64,000 nucleotides of DNA from NCBI GenBank assembly GCA_029204225.1, contig CM055102.1, forward strand, positions 18,742,967 through 18,806,966, written 5' to 3'. Within the stretch, counting starts at the first letter, position 1, and every line of letters begins with the position of its first letter. This document shows positions 37,101 to 47,879 of the stretch, one piece after another. Source of the stretch: Diphasiastrum complanatum (Eukaryota; Streptophyta; Lycopodiopsida; Lycopodiales; Lycopodiaceae). The translations under genes were made by a program, and so were the position numbers. The notes beneath the pieces are model-generated. The model had not been told where the DNA came from. It saw only the letters and a program-made list of their open reading frames with translations, and made no database searches.

Positions 37101-37456
37101 ACTGACTCGGAAGAAATGTCGGAATCCTCCGGAGAAGCAGAATCAAAGCCTAACGAGTTGGAATCGCTTTCCACAGGGGAGGATCCCGGCTCAGAATAAA
37201 TGTTACTGGATATAGTTCCCTCAAGCTCCTCAACCGTAAACGGCTTATAATCAGAATTTTCAAAAGCTAGAACAGCATGACCACGGCTTTTCTTAGTGCT
37301 AAGCAGCCAAGAGCATGCCCTTGAGGCTGCCGAAGCCTGTGTAGAAAGCCTAGCCATCTGTGTGCATTGAACGTGTTTTGCAATCAAGCGACTATCTGTC
37401 ACCACCGCGGGCGAGACTATTCTCACATAAGTGAGCGGCATGCAGGCAGATGCCAT
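34139..37456 (-). CDS. Chloroplast ribonucleoprotein with two RRMs (cp28/31 type)
   Basis: Four exons (37456-36980, 35538-35437, 34686-34387, 34210-34139) joined at GT-AG borders give 316 residues and a TAG stop. Residues 1 to about 60 look like a chloroplast transit peptide (MASACMPLTYVRIVSPAVV...). Residues about 75-125 are acidic and serine-rich (VEELEG, ESDSNS, SPEDSDISSE). RRM1 spans about 130-206 with RNP2 LYVGNL and RNP1 RGFGFVYM. RRM2 spans about 229-306 with RNP2 IFVANL and RNP1 KGFGFVTF. The order transit peptide, acidic region, RRM, RRM is that of the nuclear-encoded chloroplast RNPs, which bind many plastid mRNAs and affect their stability and C-to-U editing. The short glycine-bearing spacer (SRGGGYGE, about 216-223) is also typical. 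The introns are free of intact mobile elements. The exact paralogue cannot be named from sequence alone. Confidence 0.93.
34805..35040. repeat. Locally dispersed repeat in intron 2 of the ribonucleoprotein gene
   Basis: This segment matches, with substitutions and indels, 33704-33800 (GTCTAGGATAGTACCTGAC versus GCCTAGGATAGTAACTGAC) and 32785-32905 (ACCAAATGCTACAACAT). The relative order of the two matching pieces is swapped outside the gene. Confidence 0.6.
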
Positions 37457-37835
37457 GGCCGAAAGGCAAATTCGATCCCTGCCCTCTTCCCTTCCCTCAA
37501 CTCCTCTGCAACCAAAGCAACTTTGCCTTATAACAACTTCGGCTAGAAACAGCTTCAGTCAGCTTAATGCTCTCAGCAGCAGAACCAGGCCTTCAAAAGT
37601 ACCAACACCACGATGCAACAAAGCTACGGCAGCACAGAAACCGAGATCTTCCAGCAACCTCAAAACTATTTGCTGCAAATCAATCTACCTGTTAACAAAA
37701 ACACCAACAAAACACAGAAATCGGCCACTCAGCCGCAGCTGCGTGATGTCGATTGTTCCGGAGAGCATAAGGAAGGGAGGATCGCTCCTAGATGAGGCAG
37801 ATTATCCCCTCCCTTGCTCGCCCCCTCGATCGACA

Positions 37836-37870
37836 GAGAAGAAGAAGAAGAAGAAGAAGAAGAAGAAGAG
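37836..37870. repeat. (GAA)n trinucleotide repeat upstream of the ribonucleoprotein gene
   Basis: About eleven GAA/AAG units, reading TTC on the gene's strand, lie about 380 bp upstream of its start codon, in the promoter or distal leader. Any regulatory role is conjecture. Confidence 0.9.
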
Positions 37871-37929
37871 GGATAAGAAATTTGTAGCCTTGTTTTCCTC
37901 GTATAATAATAGTACGCTAGGATTTTGAG

Positions 37930-39575
37930 AGCGCCACCATCAGATACCAAGATGGCATCAGGATCTTTCCACGTGTCATAAATCGTCTGGGTAAGATTAT
38001 CCTCATGGGCAGCTTTGACACTTGGCCAGCATCTAAGTGGGCGGATGTAAGAGATACCCTGCCATAGAGGGCCCCTGATATGGGCTTTGACACCAAAGGA
38101 TGGGAACTTAAAAGCTGACAAGAAAATTAGCAATCAAACCCCATTCACGCTATCCCACTTAGATAAGATATTTACTTTGTTGATGGATGATGAGCGTATT
38201 ATGCACTTCGAGTATGCTTACAGTCGAGGGGCCCAAGCAATCAGATGGTGAGGAAGATAGAATGGTGGAGAAATAAGTGTTATACAACTCTCCACCACCT
38301 TACTAGTGTTGCAGCATTGTGACTTGATTGTTAGCCATAGACTCACATTGCATTGCATTCGAATACATTGATCCAATAATGGAGGCCTAGGCTTGAATCT
38401 GTTTGCACAAGAAGTGGGACATCTAAGGTGGAAATCTAAGAATCCAATGGCTCCAATAATCACCTTTGATTCTGAATGTAGAGTATAAATTGTATATAAA
38501 TCATTGGGAAACAAACTTTTGGGGTTGGATTATTTGTGTTAGATTCTGGACTTCAACTCTCAAAGGACACCCAAGGTATTCAAAGTTGGTTGTTCTTGCA
38601 ACAATACCCTCATAGGTTGTAAAATTCTTAGATTTAATGTCCTTCAAGTTTAAAGACCATATTTTATTGGCCATTCAATGTCCAAGACTAATGTTGTTCG
38701 TCCTTTGAAGTCATTAAGCAATTATGTGTTCAAATGTCTTTGAAGGCCATTGTACCATGAATTTGTGTCTGTAAATGTAGTTAATTGTAGGTTGCCCCTT
38801 ATATATGTTGTACATGATGATGTTAGTAAAAATAGTGACTCTTGCAAAATTTGTGACCTTAAAAGAGTGGTTTTAGATAAAAGTCCAATTGGGAGGCGGG
38901 GGAGGGTTTAATACTCTTTGAGGCCACTCAAGTGACTTGCGGTGGCTTTCACACAAGGTGACTTGCCCTATGTGGTAAGAAATGATGTCGATGTTGGGGA
39001 TGATCAGCCATAATGTTGTCGAGGCCTCTAATCAAGATAGAGTGGGGGCTATGTTACTTCTCATCTTTTCCATCCATGTTGCATATGAATGGAAAGCTAA
39101 TCAAGTGTAGATTGTGATGCAAGTGACTTCAAGAGGATTGGTGGATCCTAAGGAGAGTTCTTTGCACTCAAAGTGAGTCATATTGAAGAAGAAAAATAGA
39201 GTTTTACATGCTTGAAGGCCGTACTATCAAAGATCCTTTATTTGTAGGAGTCAAAATAGCAAATTTTGACTATTTTTCAATTTTCTCCAATCTAAGAAGC
39301 ATTGTTTGGATCTATGATCCTATGAATGGATGAAACTTTCTAAATGATAAATCTGACTTTTTTAAGCTATTTCACACGTGTGAACTCAGATTTACTTCAT
39401 CCACTTTTGCTTTGAAAAATTAAGTGCAAATTTTGACTAGCACCTAGAAATTGTTATTTTTGGCCTTCTTTGAGTTCTCAATCATTTGTTGCTTGATTCC
39501 AAGTGATCAATAGTTTACATTTGATTAGTTTTGAGCCTCTGAAAACATTCATTTAGTAAGCCAAAATCAATTCTC
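37930..39575. other. Intergenic sequence, nothing recognised
   Basis: No coding signal is supported. The right part (about 39200-39575) is presumably the 5' leader of the Copia element that starts its gag at 39581, but neither a primer-binding site nor an LTR end was found. Confidence 0.4.
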
Positions 39576-39580
39576 TAGGC

Positions 39581-40450
39581 ATGACTTCAACGGGATCTTA
39601 TCTATTAGAACAAAGTGAGAGACTCACTTCTACAAATTATGGTACATGGAAAGTGAGGATAGAATCCATTCTTGTACTTCAAGATCTAATAGATATAGTG
39701 AATGGGAATGAGGAGGAGCCTACTAATCCTCAAGAAATTCCCAAATTCAAGAAAATAGCACATGTTGCTCTTCATGTTTAAAAGCTAAATGTCTCTAATG
39801 AAGTTCTAAGAGAGATTAGCTCTTGTGTCAATGCTCAAGAAGCATGGAGTACTCTTCAATCCATTTATGAGTCTAAAAACACTTCAAGAGTCCTTACTCT
39901 AAGAAATATGATTTTTCAAAGTTTTCAAAGAAAGGATGAAAGTGCTTCATCCTATGTTTCTAGAGTCAAGGATCTCCATAAAGATCTTTGTTGCATAGAT
40001 GATTCTATCAAATCCAAAGAAATTGTTCAAGTTATTTTGAATGGATTAAGTGAGGATTTTGATACCATTGTTCAATCTTATGCAATTAAAGAGGACTTAT
40101 CCTCTTTAGAAGCCTTACAAGGAGCCTTGATAGCCAAGGAGTATAGGCATCAAACTCGAGTGGCAAGATTTGAGAGATTGTCCCTCAAGGATGGAGGAAG
40201 TGATCAAGCACTCTTCACCAAATCCAAGGAGAAGAGAAAAGACAAGAAGAATGGCAAGAGCTCCAAGGACAACACAAAAGCAATGGAGAAGACATTCGAG
40301 GAGGAACCAAGCTCATCCAATGTGAAGAAGAACAAGTACAAGGTTACTTGTTTCTCATGTGGCAAGAAGGGGCATTTTGCCTCCCAATGCTACAAAAGGA
40401 AAAAGCAAGCCAACATCACTTGTGAAGATGAATCTCCTTGTGACAAATAA
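39581..40450 (+). pseudogene. Copia A gag
   Basis: Starts MTSTGSYLLEQSERLTSTNY and GTWKVRIESILV, a canonical Copia gag N-terminus. A stop at 39779 interrupts the frame, which resumes through NAQEAWSTLQSIYESKNTSR, VSRVKDL and EDFDTIVQSYA, the UBN2-type gag domain. The C-terminal zinc knuckle CFSCGKKGHFASQC is intact near 40350, followed by a TAA at 40448. Apart from the one stop the gag is well preserved. This gag is the 5' part of the pol fragment that follows directly. Confidence 0.88.
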
Positions 40451-40459
40451 GATTCACTT

Positions 40460-42223
40460 ATGATGTCTAACTTTTCATCTTCCTCTTTCAAGCATTCTAG
40501 TGTATGGTGGCTAGATAGTGGTGCCTCATCCCACATGAGTAGTGATAAAAACTATTTTTGTAATCTTGTACCATACAAAGGATCTAGAAGTTGTATCTAT
40601 ACAGCAAATGATGAGGAATGTATGATAGAAGGCATAGGAAGCATATCTCTAGATAAGCTTGATCTCAATGATGTGCTCTATGTTCCTAGTTTGACTAAAA
40701 ATCTAATAAGTGTAGGCCAACTCAATGATGATGGTCTACGAGTAGATTTTAAAGATGGTACTTGCTTGATCACAAAAGATGATGATATAATAGCATCATG
40801 TTCTCGTTTTGGAGGGTTATTCAAGCTTGATGGAAATGGAAATGCTAATCTTTGCTCGGATATTGTGCTACAAGGAAATCTTTCAAATGAATATCTATGG
40901 AGGTTGGGCCATCCCAACTCCAAGGCCATGCAATCTATGTGCAAGTTGGAGCTAGCTCATGGTTTGCCTAAGTCCATGATCAAGGAGCCAAGTCCATGTG
41001 ATGCATGTGCATTGGCCAAATCACACGCAAGGCCACATCAAAGATCAACCATCAAGTCCAAAGCACCTTTGGAACTCATCCATAGTGACATCCATTTCCA
41101 CCAAGAGCAAGGGTGGAGCTAAATGTTTTATAACATTTATTGATGATTACTCACCTTTTTGTTCGGTTTACCTCTTATCTTCTAAAGCACTTGCATATGA
41201 AACTTTTGTGAAGTTTAAAGCTTTTGTTGAGAATCAACTATCTTGTAAAATTAAAGCTTTGAGAAGTGATCATGGAGGTGAATACATCTCCACAAAGTTC
41301 ATAAACTTTTGTAATGATTTTGGCATTAGAAGAGATTTCACTTGTTCCTACTCTCGTCAATCTAATGGAGTGGCCGAAAGAAAAAATAGAACTCTATGTG
41401 AATGTGCAAAGGCACTTAGACTAGGAGCCTCTCTTTCTAAAGATTTTTGGGGAGAAGCAATAGGATGTGCTAACTATCTTTGCAATTTTTTGCCAAATCA
41501 TGCTATAGAAGATATTTCACCTTATGAAAAGTTGTATGGAAGGAAACCCGAGGTCAATCATCTTAGAACATTTGGATGTGTGTGCTTTGTACATGTACCT
41601 CTTGAAATAAGAAAAAAAAGAAGATGCTAATGCTCTTAAAGGCATTATGATAGGCTACTCAAGTAAAGCCTATAGGATTTTTGTTCCATCTACTAATCAA
41701 ACTATGATAAGTAGAGATGTGACCTTCCATGAAGATCGAATGTACATGAAGGACAATGTGCAGGAATCTCAAGAGCTTATTCATCAAGGAGGAGTCTCTT
41801 CATCAAGTATTGATCAAGATGAAGACTTGATGGGGCCAAGATCACAAGAGAAGCCGAGTCTACCAATGACTCCAAGAAGATCAACCCGATAGAGAGATCC
41901 GAGCCTAGAAGACTCACCTACTTGGAAAAAGGCAAACAAGTGGAGGATTCAAGTTCTCTACATGCTTTTCACACTTCCATGAAAGAACCATCAAGTGTGG
42001 AGGAAGATCTTCAATCAAAGGATTGGATCAAAGCTATGGAGGCAGAGTATGAAGCTTTGATGCAAAATGAGACTTGGCAACTTGTAGATCCACCTAATGA
42101 CAAGCATGTCATTGGATGCAAGTGGGTCTATAGAATCAAGCTCAATAATGATGGATCAATCAATAAGTTCATAGCAAGGCTTTGTGCTAAAGGCTATGTC
42201 CAAATCAAAGGCATAGATTATTA
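40460..42223 (+). pseudogene. Copia A pol: protease, integrase and RT N-terminus
   Basis: Protease active site WWLDSGASSHM (about 40505) is intact. GAG-pre-integrase (LWRLGHPNSKAMQS, CDACALAK) leads to the integrase core after a frameshift near 41100. The core has D in FITFIDD, D in LRSDHGGEY and E in NGVAERKNR with 35-residue spacing, so the catalytic triad is preserved. A second frameshift near 41625 precedes GYSSKAYRI. RT begins with WIKAMEAEYEALMQNETWQL and ends abruptly at KGIDY and a stop at 42222. RT catalytic motifs, RNase H and 3' LTR are missing, and a Gypsy fragment begins within about 20 bp. Confidence 0.88.
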
Positions 42224-42234
42224 AGAAACCTTTT

Positions 42235-42650
42235 ACTATTGTGATTATCTTGCATTTCATTGTGTTTCCATTGGAAAGTGCATAGCTTGAGGGAAGGTGC
42301 TCGGGCCTCCTCTTGCCTCCTTTCATTGGCCTTTAATTGTGGCATGGTTTTGATTGTTTATTGCTTAGTTTAGCCGCAATACTTATCATCTCCCTTTGGG
42401 TGTTACGTAGGATTTAGCAATCTTGCTAGTTGGGTTTGCCTTAGCAAGGAATTTTATTGTTGTTATTAATTAGCTTTATTTTCGTTCAAGCACTAGTTGG
42501 GTAAGCTCTAGTGCTCTCAATCCTATTGATTCTTTCCGTATTTCCGTTGATGCTTGTTGTAGAAACTTAAAAAGTGGACGAATCTCTACATCCCTATACT
42601 ACACCCGTAAGTAGATCTAGCCACCGCACATGCAAGAAATTCTTCCAACA
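42235..42650 (+). mobile_element. Gypsy LTR 3' portion, plus orientation
   Basis: The segment matches the reverse complement of about 57130-57290 (GAGGGAAGGTGCTCGG, CCTCCTCTTGCCTCCTTTCA, GCTTAGTTTAGCCGCAA). It ends ...CTTCCAACA directly before a Gypsy-type primer-binding site. The LTR start is missing because the piece is joined to Copia A. Confidence 0.75.
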
Positions 42651-42651
42651 T

Positions 42652-42666
42652 TGGCGCCGTTACCAC
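42652..42666 (+). other. Gypsy primer-binding site
   Basis: TGGCGCCGTTACCAC resembles the TGGCGCCGTTGCC site, complementary to the 3' end of a tRNA (Asp type), used by Athila/Tat-like plant Gypsy elements. It sits directly after the LTR end at 42650. Confidence 0.7.
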
Positions 42667-43554
42667 TTTTTAAGTATTTTTTATCTTGCTTCTTCTCCTT
42701 TTTTTTTTTTTTCTTGCTTCAGTGTTGTATGTTTGCTTGTTTGTCTGTCTCTATCTACCAACAAACAGCACGCATCGTCTATCCAGGTCCTACATGAGCT
42801 ACGGAGCAACTGCTCAAACCGGGGGGAAGCAACAAAAGAGTCAACTTGGGCATTTTCTTCAAAAGAAGTGACCCAAGTGGCCTTTTTCAAAACCAAACAG
42901 GTATATCAGAATTCGCCAACCTGTTTGCAGCCCTAACAAACCCTGATCTTTCATTTTATCACCTCCACGAATTCTGACCACGGTCAAATTATGAGAAAGC
43001 AGCTTGATATATTGTCAAAATCCCTTATTTCTCACCCAAATCTTTGTCCCAGAATTCGCCGGCTTCACTGAGGCTAGATCTCATCAAGATGAGTCCTCTA
43101 GCAGCCTCGCGAATTCTATCTCAGAGATTTTGCTTGTTTATTGTCAGAAAATCACATTTTTTTCATATTCCCTATCTGCCAATCAAACCTCTCTGTTAGA
43201 ATTCGCTATCAAGCCTCATAATTCGTTCTCAAAGAGTATAATTTCCCTGTCCTACCCGCAAATTCTAAAACTACAATTTTTTTTTCAGAAAATCTAAAAA
43301 AATCACTATTTTGACATTCAGAACTTTTTGTCAGAATTCGTGAGTATTACAGTATGATTTATCTGCCTCTCCACGATTTCTCAGCCTGTCCGTGAATTCT
43401 ATCACGACCAGAAAGACCAATTTTTTTGTCTTACATTATCAATTCTGCAAGCGAATTGCCCTTTTGCCAAGTACAATACTGACCTGCTCATCTGTATTAT
43501 GCATCATGTCTCGTGACTGTGCTGAATCTTCTAATCCGACTCCTCCATGACTAG

Positions 43555-44150
43555 AACGAAGAATTTCACGTATCGATGCACCAAAGTACGATGGCAAATC
43601 TGACCTAGTCCAATTTTTTCAAGACTTTGATAATGCATGCCGTTTTTATGGAGATACCTCTGAAACTGAAAAGCTTCGCCTATTTTCCATGGTACTCTAT
43701 GGCACTGCCAAGGAGTGGTACTTGAATCTCGAAGCTCCTGATCTTGCTTCTTGGACCACCATCAAGGACGCTCTCATCAAGCGTTTCAAACCATCCAAAC
43801 TGACTCAGAGCCCGTTCATTCAAGTTACTCGTATCAAGATGCGTCGCAAAGAGTCTGTTCGAAACTACATTGAGCATTTTAAACATCTCAAAGTAGAACG
43901 TGTTGATGAAAATATCACCGAACGAATGGCCATAAAACTATTCTTTGTTGGATTGCCTAAAAACATCTGCCGTGAACTCAAACTAGTTGACCTTTATGAT
44001 CAACTTAAAGATGTGATGACCGATGCTATCCGTGAAGAAGACGAAGGTTCTGACAATGACTTTGACAATCGTGAAAAGAAATCTAAGAATCTGGACCGTC
44101 CTAATTACCCGAAGTCTGACAATATTGCTCAGTCTTCTGAACTTCTACAT
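43555..44150 (+). pseudogene. Gypsy gag N-terminal domain
   Basis: Reads RIDAPKYDGKSDLVQFFQDF, GTAKEWYLNLEAPDLASWTT, LIKRFKPSK and AIREEDEGSDND, a retrotransposon-gag domain of the Ty3/Gypsy type. The untranslated leader before it (42667-43550) contains a T-homopolymer near 42700. The gag is uninterrupted from 43555 to about 44140, then joins Copia sequence in another frame near 44150. The same gag family appears at 55975-56400 and 61813-62280 (minus strand). Confidence 0.85.
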
Positions 44151-44159
44151 CAAATGGAA

Positions 44160-44830
44160 ACCTGGCAAAAAGCTCATCTAAACAACAATTTGCCAAGACT
44201 CAGGAGGATGAGGGATCGTCCAATAAGACCAAGAAGAAAGGCAAGTGCTTCCATTGTGGTAAAAAAGGCCATTGGAAGAGTGAATGTCGCAAATTTTTTG
44301 CAGAACAAGGCAAGGGGAAACCAAAGCAAGCAGGTAACCTTGTCGATGAGGGTGAGATTGAAGACTCTAGCATCTTCATATCTGCATTGTCATCTAATCA
44401 AGATGATCAAGCGTGGTATATTGACTCGGGAGTCACAAGACACATGGCAAATAACAAGAATTGGTTTAGTAGCTTGAAAGTGTTGGATAATGGAACATCC
44501 ATTTCACAATCAACTGGTGATGTGTGCAAGATCAAGGGGATAGGCAGCATTTCAATCCAACTAGCTGATGGCAAAAGCAAGATGATCAGGGAGGTACTTT
44601 ACGTACCCATGATCGTTGCTTTGTGAAGGATGTGAACCAAAAGTTCAAAGTTATCGCGGATGGAGTAAGGGAGCCCAATACTAAATTGTACAGGTTGAAT
44701 GCTACAATCAAGGGACAACATGAACTCGTCTCGTCCATTCCATCGCAAACTGAGTTGTGGCATAAGAGGCTTGGTCACTTGAACTTAGGAAGCCCTAGTT
44801 TGATGAGAAAATTGGAGATGGTAACATGAT
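44160..44830 (+). pseudogene. Copia B gag knuckle, protease and GAG-pre-integrase
   Basis: In the frame different from the Gypsy gag, the sequence reads KGKCFHCGKKGHWKSEC (zinc knuckle, about 44240-44290). It then reads AWYIDSGVTRHMANNKNWF (protease; the usual DSGAT/DSGAS box is DSGVT), SKMIREVLYVPMI, and after a frameshift near 44625 ELWHKRLGHLNLG. A stop at 44827 precedes the integrase. The gag N-terminal domain of this element is absent, replaced by Gypsy gag. Confidence 0.82.
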
Positions 44831-46200
44831 TGCCTACCATAGAAGACCACTTGAAATTGATGTGCGAATCATGTGTATATGGGAAGCAGCATCAACAGAA
44901 GTTCAATAAAGGTGATGTTGCAAGGGCAAAGAGCATCTTGGATTTGATCCACACATATTTATGCGGGCCTATGAGGACTATGTCCTTAGGTAAAGCCTTC
45001 TATTTCATGACCTTTATTGATGATATATCACGTAAAACGTGGATCTACTTCTTGAAGAAAAAATCGGATGCATTTGACAATTTCAAGAGCTTCAAAGCAT
45101 TGGTCGAAAATCAGACAGATAGGAAGATTAAAGTCCTAAGATCAGATAGTGGAGGTGAGTACAAGTCTAATGACTTCAATGACCTTTGTGATCAATGTGG
45201 GATCAAAAGACAATTTATGCAAGCTCATACTCTTGCTCCCAATGGTGTAGCTAAGCGCAAGAATCGTACGATTGTGGAAAGTGCCAGATCTATGCTAGCT
45301 GAGATGAAACTACCAAAAGATTTTTGGTCAGAAGCATGCAATATGGCAATCTATCTTCAAAATAGAAGTCCTAACATTGCCATACCAAAGATAACACCTG
45401 AGGAGGCATTCACGAAGAAGATGCCAAAGTTGAACCACTTGCGAATCTTTGGATATAAGGCCTTTGTACACATGCCTAAGGAGGAGAGACATAAACTTGA
45501 TGTGAAAGATATCAATTGTATATTCCTAGGATATGATGATCATGTGAAGGGCTATAGATGTTTTGATCTAGTGGAAAACAAAATCCATGTAAGCCGTGAT
45601 GTTATCTTTCATGAATCCAAGATGTATGAAGACGAGGATGGTGAGAAGATAGACACATCCAGTGGGAAAGATGGTATAGTGAGGATACCTCCTGATGATG
45701 ATCCATTTATTGACTTTCCGAGTGATGAACATGAGGATACATCTCAAGATACTACTACTCAACCTCAAGAGACAGGTTGGAGAGGTAGAGACAAACCTTT
45801 TGGTGCAAGAAGAATTGAAGTTGCAGGTGACAAACACAAGGAGAAGGATGTACCGCGGAATACATTTTCGCTAGGAAGCCGATCACCTGACAGGAAGCTC
45901 CCTAAGTGGCTTGAGAGATTGTTGGAGAGCCATGACATGGATGACTTTCCAGGATCATCCAGCCAGGGAGAGCTACGAAGATCAACAAGAGAGAAGACAC
46001 AACCAGAAAGGTATGAAGCAAATTATGCTCTCTTATCTAGCATTATTCAAAGCAAAGGACCTTCAATTTATGGTGAAGTGAAGGATGATGACATTTGGGT
46101 CAAGGCCATGGGAGAGGAGATGGAGTCAATTGCTAAGCATAGCACATGGGACTTAGTAGAACCACCAGAAACCCATTGGTTGCAAATGGGTATACATGAC
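44830..46200 (+). pseudogene. Copia B integrase and RT N-terminus
   Basis: An open frame of about 455 codons holds the zinc-binding CESCVYGK, the integrase core (FMTFIDD; LRSDSGGEY), and a C-terminal region (NHLRIFGYKAF, GYRCFDL, RDVIFHESKMY) followed by the RT lead-in (AMGEEMESIAKHSTWDLVE). The third catalytic residue is changed: NGVAKRKNR has K where the family has E at the 35-residue spacing, so this integrase should be inactive. The frame breaks at 46200. Confidence 0.88.
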
Positions 46201-47570
46201 TAAGTACCATGTAGATGGAAGTATAGCAAAGCACAAGGCAAGATTAGTGATCAAAGGGTATGCACAAAGTAAAGGCATCGACTATGAAGAGACCTTTGTG
46301 CCGGTATGTAAGTGGAATACTCTATGTCTACTTGTTGCTTTAGCATCAGATTTTGGTTGGCCTTTGCATCAGATGGATGTGAAATCTGCTTTTCTAAATG
46401 GTGAGTTAGAAGAAGAGGTATTCATGGATCAACTTGAAGGCTTTGTAGCGAAAGGACAGGAGAACAAAGTATCTCACTTGAAAAAAGCGCTTTGTGGTCT
46501 TAAACAGGCACCACGTGCGTGGTACAGCAGGATTGATGCCTACTTTTGTTCAAAGGGGATGGTGAGAACACATTTTGATCCAAATCTATATGTCTTATGC
46601 TGATGGTATGTTTGCTTTGATTGCTCTTTATGTTAATGACTTGATTATTATGGGAAATAATCAAGAGATGATAGATATCATCAAGAAAGACCTCATGGAA
46701 CAATTCGAGATGACAGCTCTCAACCTGATGCATTATTGCCTTGGAGTAGAGGTGTGGCAAAAAGGACACAAAGTGGGTTTAGCACAGGTGAAGTATGTCA
46801 AAGAGTTGTTGCACAGGTTTAGGTTGCAGGATTGCAAACTAGTAAATACTCCTATTGAACCAGGTAAAAAGCTTTCTAAGCTTGATGAGTCACAGTCATT
46901 TGATGCTATGCTATATAGGCAGTTAGTAGGGAGCTTGATTTACCTTACCACGACTAAACCAGATATATGCTATGTTGTTGGTATTGTAAGTCAGTTTATG
47001 GCAGCACCTACGGAAATGCATTGGAAGGCAGCTAAGCGCAATTCAGTGTTATTTTAAAGGCACTTCAGATTACGACTTGATTTACAGGAAGCATGAGGGT
47101 TTACCTGAGTTGTGTGGCTATGTGGATGCGGATTGGGGAGGTGACTATGATGATCATAGATCCACCACAGGGTATGTATTCCAGTTTTGTGGCAGTTGCT
47201 TTTCCTGGTCTAGTAAGAAGCAAAGTACAATTGCTCTATCCACCACAAAAGCAGAGTATAAGGCAATGTGTAGTGCAGCACATAAAGCTATATGGTTGAG
47301 ACAAATCTTGGAAGAAGTTGGCATGAAGTAGAAAAATCCCACAGCTTTACATAGCGACAGTCAAAGTGGCATTCAGCTAGCAAAGAATCCAATGTTCCAT
47401 GCGAGAATCAAACACATTGAGATTCACTATCAATTTATATGTGAGAGGCTGCTGAGTCGTGAAATTCATGTTGTTCATTGTAGAACAACTAGCTGATATT
47501 TTCACTAAGCCACTTGTTGGAGAAAACTCTGATAAGTTTAGATCAAAGCTTTCTGTACTTAAAGTTTGTT
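46190..47570 (+). pseudogene. Copia B reverse transcriptase and RNase H
   Basis: RT blocks HKARLVIKGYAQSKGIDYEE, HQMDVKSAFLNGELEEEVFM and LKKALCGLKQAPRAWYSRID are clear. After a frameshift near 46600 the catalytic box reads LYVND where the family has YVDD. TPIEPGKKLSKL and RQLVGSLIYLTTTKPDICY follow. RNase H starts at 47085 (CGYVDADWGGDYDDHRSTTG, KKQSTIALSTTKAEYKAM) and continues, with stops, to KPLVGENSDKF near 47545. This is the most complete Copia pol in the window, but it is clearly dead. Confidence 0.9.
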
Positions 47571-47574
47571 GACT

Positions 47575-47840
47575 TTAAAGCTATGTATATGACTATATAA
47601 AAAGTAGACTCTACTTTAAGGGAGAGAGTTAGAATTAAAGCAGAATCATTGTGCTACTGTACTATGGGTCCTATAGTCGATAAGGATCAGTTGGCCTCGC
47701 CACGAGGCAAGTCGACGGGACACATGTCCTGCCAACGGAAACCTGGGTCATGCATGGGTTACTTGAGTGAACAACTATATGTACAGTGTAATTTCATTTT
47801 GAGAAATACAGTTGCTATGTGAGCTTACTATGGAGAGTGT
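47575..47840 (+). mobile_element. Probable 3' untranslated region and LTR start of Copia B
   Basis: A polypurine tract (AAGGGAGAGAG near 47620) follows the RNase H end, as expected before a 3' LTR. The putative LTR (from about 47630) contains a GCCTCGCCACGAGGC inverted repeat and is cut short where Copia C begins near 47850. No second LTR is available to confirm it. Confidence 0.45.
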
Positions 47841-47879
47841 TTTATGTATGTGCTACTGTTGTGTAGCATGATCTATGTT

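Noticed and set aside
37431-37928. 165-codon plus-strand frame upstream of the ribonucleoprotein gene
   Set aside because: It overlaps the start of the ribonucleoprotein gene on the other strand and ends in lysine repeats from (GAA)n; no conserved motif.
40678-40944. Minus-strand frame in Copia A protease region
   Set aside because: Antisense shadow of the protease and GAG-pre-integrase region.
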